A stretch of 64,000 nucleotides of DNA from Neurospora tetrasperma FGSC 2508 (taxonomy: Eukaryota > Ascomycota > Sordariomycetes > Sordariales > Sordariaceae). Of the stretch, positions 57,250-64,000 are shown piece after piece. The DNA is taken from the NCBI RefSeq assembly GCF_000213175.1, contig NW_009799103.1:2071833-2135832 (forward strand), in the 5' to 3' direction. Position 1 is the first letter of the stretch, and every line of letters starts with the position of its first letter. The position numbers were made by a program, and so were the translations under genes. Under the pieces are notes generated by a model. It searched no databases, had not been told where the DNA came from, and saw only the letters and a list, made by a program, of their open reading frames with translations.

Positions 57250-60200
57250 GAGGTGGTCTACTCGTACTGTCTAAAAGGTCTTCTCGGACTGTACCCCACC
57301 CCACCTCCGACCAGCAAAAGTATTCTTTCGAAAATTTCGCCAAGATTCCCCGCAAAATCTGGGCATAACATTCTTTCGTAACCTGACATACGACGGCCCA
57401 GACTCACAATTATTTACAAGGCATTTTACAGCGCACTTTACAGGGCATTTAGCGGTACGGTCGCACATTGTACTCAATTGAGCGATTCAATTGAACGATT
57501 AATCAATCTACATAAATCTATACATCTATAATCTACCTGATTTTTAATGTATAATCGAACACTCTAACTACCAGCGAATCTCCCTTACTAGTCTTGCGTA
57601 TCTCCTCCCTTTGCAGCGCTAATAATACAGCCTCCTCTACCTTGTATAGAATTACCTCCTCTCTCTCCTTTTTATATACTACTATAAAGGCGGCTTCGTC
57701 CTCTACCCTATATACTAGCTTAAGATTAGCGGCGGTTAGCCTTATCCTCTACCTCTAAATTAATTTCTTCTTAGCCAAACGCTATTCGCTATATATTTGG
57801 CCGTACTTGTATCGATACTATAGGATTACGACCGTAGGATAGCTCTAATATTAGGCGTTGGCTATAAGTACGAAGGGGTTGTAATATTTATATATATTAT
57901 ATATACGCTAGCGCTGTTAATAGAGGAGGTTATATAGAAATAGGTACGCTAGACCGGGGAATTCGAGGATTAAGTGCAAATAGCGTATTAATACAAGGGC
58001 GGGCTCTTTAGTATTTAATACAATCGAAATCGTAGTATCGTAAATACTAATCATCCTTAAGGAAGCTCCTCTCCAGCTACTAATATAAGTAAAAATCTTT
58101 CTTACTTAGAGTCAAAGGGCTAATATAGTTAAGAAGTCGCTCCAAAAGCATATAAGAATAGGGTATACTGTATTACCGAATAAAAAAGTATATATAGGGC
58201 GGTAAATTATCGGGGTGGGGGTTGCGGTTGGTCGGTACTTATCCCAGAGCAATACGATATTAATTCAAAACCATACCCAAAACTCTCTAACAAACGTTAT
58301 AAGGTACTATATCTATTTAATATTTATTTATAAATCTATATTTAAGGCGGGCTCTCTAATCTTATAGTAACTCTATAATCGAAATTTCTATAGATTTAAT
58401 TATTTTAAAAGACTAGGTAATAATATAATTGATAAGGCTATTACCTATATTGGAAGGATAATTAATATATAGGGTTTAGTATAGGAATCAGCATAATATA
58501 CACATTTAGGGACTACTACTTACCTATAATAATAAATCCCTTTAGGTAGCGGCTAACTAATTCAATTGGCGATATAATCCTAATACTAAAATTGAATTAC
58601 TTATTAGTATAATACGCTAACCACTCCTCCTTTACTAATATTAGAATATTTTTAATATAATAAAGGATTTCGTCTTATTGTACAAAGAAGCTCGTAAATC
58701 TCTCGTATACAATATAAAAGTCTTTAACCGTAGTAGTATAAATAATATATACCTAAAGATTATACAATCCCTACCTTAAATACTCTACGAGAGGCGGAGC
58801 AGAACCAATACAATTATTACCGCTAGCAATTCGATTTAAGCGTCTAATAATCATATAGCTTAGAGTATTAACCTCATCTTCATCGATATCAATATTATTA
58901 TTCTGGGAAGGCCGGTTCCGCCCGGCCTCTTATACTCATTGATTAGCGGCAATTGCTCGGGTGATAGTAGCGGCAACTATCTTGCTCTATTTCTCCTTAA
59001 CCTTCTTAATAAAATTCTTATTAATATAAAAAATATAAAATTAGGACTTTACCTAGGGATAAACCTTCTTAATAGAAATTCGTATTATAGTATTAAAGTT
59101 AATAATAGTAATAAAAGGGGGGGTAGCGCTAATGTATTAATAATAAATATTAATTTATACTATTAACTAATCGAATCCCTCTTGTATTTTAGTATTAATA
59201 AAGCTAAAAGCGCAATTAAATGTATAATTAAGGCTATTCTTACTAATAACTTAGAAGAAGAAGAATCCCTTATTTTTAGTCTTATATATATTATTACACA
59301 TCTATACTTAGGGGTTGAACTTTTATTACTCCTTATACTATAAATAAATCTAAGAAAAACAATTTAATTTTATATTCATTGTTAACCTATTTAACGGTAT
59401 ACTAAATACTCTATTTATTAAACTCTTTAAGGGTTGTTTAAAACAGGTTATAATTAGTAATTGCCTCCCTTTTTAGCGTATAACGAAAGTTCTTAAACTG
59501 TTTTTTAATAAAGATAAGGCCGAAGAATTTAGTATATACATCTTTAGTGATCTTGCAATTTATAATAATAGGTCTAGTAAAGTATATACGTACGAAAGCC
59601 TTATACTCATCTTTAAAGTTACTACGGATTTAAGGGATAATACCGGGGGGGCAATTATAATAATCCTCTTTGAATATGAATATCTATTTGCGACCGTATA
59701 CTACTAGCGATTTAGTATACCCCTTCTAAGGGTAGTTTCTTTTACTAATTAAAATTAATCGAGCATATTCTTTACTATAGCGAATAAGGCTAAATAAATA
59801 TTGAAATTTAATTTTAGTCGGACTAGAGCTATCAGCAGTATAATTGGAAGAGTGCGTTTTAATATAACTATAGCCTTGAAACGAACCCTATTAATATAGT
59901 AATATTTGGAAACTCTTGAAAGTATCGTACTAGGTTGTAAGTATAGGAATTACAATGGGCTAGGGATTAATAACTTTATTACCGTCTTTATTATTATTAT
60001 TAGACTCGCTATCGCTAGAGTCGCTAGAGTGGTTAGAATCGCTAGAATCGCTAGAATCGCTACTTAAAGGAATCTTATACAATTCGATTTCAATTTGGGT
60101 AGAAGTAGGCTCGATTAGGGTAATATTCGTTAGTTAACTGGGATCGCCCGCGCTACGGTCGTATACGGGTTGGGTCGTTGCATCGGCTATCTACATTACG

Positions 60201-60598
60201 GTTAGTTAGGGAAATACACTAAAAAGTAATGCACCAATCCGTACCGTCGACTAAATGAGAGCGCTTTATTGACTTAGCGATAACTAGCGATGCGCGATAT
60301 AGTAGATTAATAAGGGTAACGAGGGTAATAATAGGTAATTTAGTAGAGGAAGTAATATAATAAAGTATATACTAGAATAATTGCTAAGTTAGATTGGTTG
60401 GGTGGCTAGTGCAGTACGAGGGTGGCTAGTACAGCCCCCAGATGGGTGTAATGGGTTGAAATCTAGGAGCTTGGCGGGCGAGGTACGAGCGGGACTGGTG
60501 CGGGTCGGTGGTGGGCGTGCAGGGTTAGGGTTAGACATGGGGAAAAATGTGGGGTACAGTCCGACAAGACGTTTCTAACAGTACAAGTAGACCACCTC
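57250..60598 (-). mobile_element. MULE-C, full-length Mutator-like transposon
   Basis: 3,349 bp with about 46-bp imperfect inverted repeats beginning gaggtggtctact. The outer 200 bp on each side are nearly unmutated; the middle is AT-rich and holds a minus-strand transposase. No clean 8-9 bp duplication is visible: the flanks share only TA next to the TIR. The subterminal block at 60400-60545 and the region at 60170-60330 match MULE-B (14325-14470 and 14530-14700, opposite strand). It appears to lie at the border of the Plavaka-like element and a LINE fragment. Confidence 0.75.
57600..60250 (-). pseudogene. MULE-C transposase, broken by RIP
   Basis: The minus strand starts with an S/D-rich segment (SSDSSDSNHSSDSSDSES, about 60065-60000) and a DNA-binding region. 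Later comes a stretch near 58800-58600: PPLVEYL..GLYNL.VYIIYT and DFYIVYERFTSFFVQ, which matches MULE-B (VEYL.TGLYNF, ERFESFFRQ). The C-terminal end near 57780-57600 is charged (YRVEDEAAFIVVYKKEREEV). Stops are RIP-like. The catalytic core between is poorly readable, so the assignment rests on the match with MULE-B. Confidence 0.6.
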
Positions 60599-60955
60599 TA
60601 AATTAATAAATACTATTAACCTAATAGCTATTAATAAATTAATTACTAAAGAAAACGTTTAGGACGTTCTCTCCCGGATAGTATTTAATAGAATTCCGAG
60701 TGTCGATTAGTATTTAAATAGATTTTCAAAGTTATATAAGTAATTATTCCGAAAGGCAATAATATATTTAATAACCGCTAGCCTTCGGCTCGAATAGTTC
60801 CTATAATAATTTAAGGATATAAATGTAATTATCCTTAAGAAGCCCGGAAAAAGCGCTACCTAATAAAAGCTAATGGGCGTATAGAGGCTCATATTGCTAC
60901 TTAATAACATTGAAAAATCCTTCGAAATTCTTATTGAAGCGTGCTTTAACTATGC
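60599..60955 (+). pseudogene. LINE reverse transcriptase fragment, Tad1-like
   Basis: The plus strand reads INKLITKENV, VLSRIV.NRIPSVD, ITASLRLE.FL..FKDINVI and ILKKPGKSAT, followed by LILLLNNIEKSFEILI. This is the RT0-RT2 region of fungal non-LTR elements (PG.D..P..., AS..L...P..FK.A....L.KPGK, RPI.LL...GK..E). About 120 codons are left; both sides are cut, by MULE-C on the left and by the unmutated segment on the right. TAG/TAA codons are of RIP type. Confidence 0.65.
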
Positions 60956-60973
60956 AGAGAAGGTGGATGACTT

Positions 60974-61246
60974 TCACAGTCTGGGGGTTCCTGAACCCAC
61001 ATCCACCGGAGCGGCCTGTTGAAGGACGGTTCGTCTATAGCCAACTTTCTTTATTAAAGTTTCTTGCGCTCTCATTGGCTCAAAGCGTGGCACGGCCCTA
61101 CAACTGGTCAGGGCGTCTTGCCAAGCCACTTTCTCATTGGTCAACTCGCCAACAGTGTCGACAGCAGTCTGCGTTAGAATACACTGGGTCCTTCCGTTTC
61201 TGAAATCCTTCACGATATCGCCTATCGATAAGGTTTTCGTCGTCAT
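60974..61246 (-). CDS. Orphan 90-residue ORF in an unmutated segment
   Basis: An uninterrupted frame from MTTKTLSIGDIVKDFRNGRT to VDVGSGTPRL in about 290 bp of normal GC content between the LINE fragment and Pogo-2. I do not recognise the protein. No signal peptide or membrane segment is evident. The sequence is mildly basic with two cysteines. Overlapping frames on the other strand (97 and 64 codons) show that long frames are expected here simply because RIP stops are missing, so coding status is uncertain. No promoter, intron or RBS-like signal can be assigned. It could be a piece of a host gene brought in with an element, or unique non-coding DNA. Confidence 0.3.
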   Translation of the reverse strand: MTTKTLSIGDIVKDFRNGRTQCILTQTAVDTVGELTNEKVAWQDALTSCRAVPRFEPMRAQETLIKKVGYRRTVLQQAAPVDVGSGTPRL

Positions 61247-61254
61247 CTTTGCTA

Positions 61255-64000
61255 CTCGTCAGGTCTTCAAAACCGACCATCTGACTAGGGGGCGAGCCAC
61301 TAGTCAGGGACAGCGACTCGTACATAAATAGCAATTCGTACCGGAAACTGGGGGTACCTCTCTACACCGCTATTTTACTAGCAAATGAAAGTAGATCTAG
61401 TCAACAGCATATTTTTTTAGTTGCATACAACCAAATTCCCCGCACTGCCCAACACTCTGGATATACACCGCCCATTTGCACTCTTTTGTACTCAAACCGC
61501 TTACACTCTAAAATGCCTACTTGAGTTGATAATACTAATTATTATACCCATATTTACGTATAATCGGTCTTGATTATATTCAACCCCCCTTATTCAATCC
61601 CTCTATCTCTCTACTGTATTGCCTCCCTCTATCTTACTATTAGACTACCCTCCCACCGCTATATCCCCTATCTATCGCGCTATACCTTATCGACCTCGCA
61701 AATCCGCCGGCGGTTCTAAACGCCTTGTACTAATGCCTATTGACTTGACTTCTAATATTGAAGATGTTGTTGGCGATGCTTAGAAGACGTTGCTAGTAGA
61801 AGGGAGAGTCCAAACTGCCGTAAAAGCATTTTAGAACAATAGATTCAAGACTATAGTAAATATAGTTAAGGTATTTTAAGCTCTATATAAACAAATTATC
61901 AGCCGCTGCAAGGGAGCATACTCCGTAGATAGGAATAGGGGTTTTAATAAACTATTAACTAGAGAGGAGGATTTAGCATTATAAACTTAGGTTAATATAC
62001 AAATATTAATTGGTTAGTATTATTATTACTCAAATACTTTAAGAAGTAAGCTAATTAGTAATACTAGGCATTGAAATTACGCTAGCAAGGCTAACATCTA
62101 TAGTAACTACCATTATTAAACTTAACTATAATAATGGTAGCGGCGAGCGTATACTAAGAGCCGCAGTTCACTAAGTACAATGATATTTATAAGAGGGAGA
62201 CTTCTACAATATACGTACAAAGTCTATAGTATAGGTACGTAAGGCTTCACAGACTAAGGTAGATATAGAAGAGGTCTTTTATCTCTTCTATAATACTATT
62301 ACCAAGTACAACGTTAAGCTAAACAATATATAGAATAGGGACAAATCTAGTTTTAGGGTCGGCGTATTAGATAAGGTCTATTATATATAGATTTATAGTA
62401 AGATAACCGAAGTATAATCCGTCAACCCTAATTAGAGGATTCTTATTACTATCCTTAAGGCTATTTCTACATCTAATTGGACCATCCCTCCCTTCGTCTT
62501 ACTTCCCAGCGTTAATATTATATACAAATATATTAATAATTCCCTTAATGATGGGACAATTATCGCTACCTCCCTACGAAGTTATATAAATAATTAATAT
62601 ATACTTAATTAGTTCAAGCACTAGGAAGAGTACTCTCGCCCCCTTAATAAAGAGGAGAGGCGAATCTTAGTACTAAATAACTATAGTAGTCACTATACTA
62701 TTGAATTCCATGAGTAATGTAGGAGGAATAATACTATACTCTTTCTCTTACCCCCTTATTCAATGCACTTCCTTCAACCTCTCGACGTTGGGATCTTTTA
62801 AATCTATAAATACTTTTATTAAGTTAATATATATAAGAAGCTAGACTTTCTTAATAGTCTAAAAGTAGTACGCAAGAAGGTTATAAAGACAAAGAACGCC
62901 TACTCTACTTAGAAGCGTACTGGCTTAAATTAAATCCCTTTAATCCTAATTTTATACTTTCAAACCTTTGCGATCCATTAACCTCGTTAATAAATAAAGA
63001 ATATATTAAGTAAAGACGAGGGTATATTACTCGTCTCGCTGAGCAGGGGATTGTTAATTTTAGTATAGAAATAGAAAGACTATAATTTCGTATACTAAGA
63101 GAGGTATCCAACGGAGCTATTATACTAAGCAGTCCCCCCATTACAGATAGTACTACTATAGTAAATAAGCTCCCTACAATATTAAAGCCTTCTATACTAA
63201 AGTAAAAGGGTTACTCTTAAATAGATTAGAGTAGTGCAATTATACTAATACTCAACCTCCCTTCTATTAAAGAGTATAGTAACTATATCGATCAACGGAT
63301 TTTATCTACAATTAAGAATAATTGCACTATATCACCAACGGTTTCACACATACTTACTAAGCGAAATAAGGCCAATAATACTCTTAATCTAATAGCCGTA
63401 AGAGAGGTTAAACTTAAGCGCAAACGCAAAGAGGAAGTAATTAAAGAAGTACTATATAATTCTCGTAATACTAACCGCTTACTAGGACGTAGCAGTACTA
63501 TTATTATTAGAAACGGCCGGTTACGCGATACAACGGATGAATACCAGCGTATTACTCTTACTAAGAAAGAAGACGAGTATATATATAACCGTAAACTTTA
63601 ATAAGAGTAAAATATATTAAAGGGATGGATTAGTAGTTTCGTTACTATACAAAAGGTATAGATAGTCAGCGAATATTCACGGTTACACATACTCAAAACT
63701 CACAGAAGGGAGATTCAAAAGTATACTAAACGATACACTACACAGCTCTCTAACCTTAACTAGCTAATCAACAAATACCGTAAAAAGAGAGTCAACCGCT
63801 AGAATTACTACCTCTCAAAGAAATAGAAGGCTATAAATAAGGAGGTTAAGTAATTAAAATCTAACCGTACCTATACTATATATAACGTTACTCTACCCTT
63901 ATATTAGCAATCGCCCGGTGATCTTCCTAAACTACATAATCTATAAATATTTAATAAAGTAAGAAAGAAAGTAGCAGATAATACTATTAACGTATAATTA
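61255..64000 (+). mobile_element. Pogo-2, Fot1/pogo-type transposon, cut by window end
   Basis: The left TIR begins ctcgtcaggtcttcaaaacc at 61255 after a TA (61253-61254). It is the inverse orientation of Pogo-1 and matches it through the subterminal region and transposase. By comparison with Pogo-1 without its MITEs, the right end should lie about 550 bp beyond the window. It is uninterrupted and supplies the empty site for the MITE at 32125-32571. Confidence 0.88.
61733..63960 (+). pseudogene. Pogo-2 transposase, broken by RIP
   Basis: The start is taken at ATG 61733 (MPIDLTSNIEDVVGDA). A helix-turn-helix follows (VQTAVKAF, FKTIVNIVKVF, LLTREEDLAL; about 61810-61985). The DDE core reads NVKLNNI, FRVGVLDKVYYI (about 62345-62395), WTIPPFVLLPSVNIIY (about 62480-62525), YINNSLNDGTIIATSLRSYI (about 62527-62590), ILVLNNYSSHYTIEF (about 62665-62710) and FLQPLDVGIF (about 62770-62800). 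This is the Fot1/pogo DDE_1 family. Beyond the core come a basic region (LKRKRKEEVIKEVL, about 63410) and a second Lys/Arg-rich coiled-coil part (63640-63960). About 20 or more RIP-type stops make it inactive. Confidence 0.82.

Noticed and set aside
57250-60598. Tc1/mariner assignment for MULE-C because of TA at both flanks
   Set aside because: TA next to the TIR is expected by chance in such AT-rich sequence, and the interior matches MULE-B.

Overview
The window is a stretch of AT-rich, transposon-only DNA from what is almost certainly a filamentous ascomycete (Pezizomycotina). The basis is the flood of TpA dinucleotides, the absence of any open frame above about 115 codons in 64 kb, and in-frame TAA/TAG triplets where CAA, CAG or TGG would be expected. 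That is the footprint of repeat-induced point mutation (RIP). The element families (chromoviral Gypsy, Copia, Fot1/pogo, Mutator-like, Helitron, Plavaka/Tnp2-like, Tad1-like LINE) fit that group. I see no host gene, no rRNA and no credible functional tRNA.

Layout. 1-4481: 3' part of a Copia element (Copia-1, +) carrying a complete 3.07-kb Mutator-like element (MULE-A, 294-3366). 4482-4656: piece of an LTR. 4657-9342: chromodomain Gypsy-1 (+). 9343-12398: Gypsy-2 (-) with an unmutated 569-bp TRIM at 9637-10205. 12399-14262: Helitron-A fragment (+). 14263 to about 17700: MULE-B (+) with a miniature relative inside. 17880-33892: Helitron-B (+), split by Gypsy-3 (-, 18685-27223, containing an 850-base N gap) and by Pogo-1 (-, 28574-32735), which itself carries two MULE-type MITEs. 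33893-44389: Gypsy-4 (-), split by a complete Copia-2 (-, 34763-40740), a MITE and a SINE/unmutated block. 44390 to about 49200: Gypsy-5 (-), split by a gag-only LTR element (46027-48217) and a MITE. 49231-49655: LTR-like block with tandem repeats. About 49700-57245: Plavaka/Tnp2-like DNA transposon (-) with a pogo MITE. 57250-60598: MULE-C (-). 60599-60955: LINE fragment. 60974-61246: unmutated orphan ORF. 61255-64000: Pogo-2 (+), running off the window.

The order of insertion can be read from target-site duplications, most of them exact: 8 bp for the MULE family, 5 bp for LTR elements, TA for pogo. Short elements (under about 600 bp) are nearly unmutated while long ones are heavily mutated, as expected if RIP needs a minimum repeat length.

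Most interesting points: two MULEs with related interiors but unrelated terminal inverted repeats; a pol-less LTR element that keeps a gag zinc knuckle and shares terminal LTR and polypurine signals with neighbouring Gypsy elements; internal empty-site comparisons; and two GC-balanced islands that no recognised element explains. All identifications come from reading the sequence by eye; no database search was run. Inner domain boundaries are approximate; TIR, LTR and TSD coordinates were read base by base.
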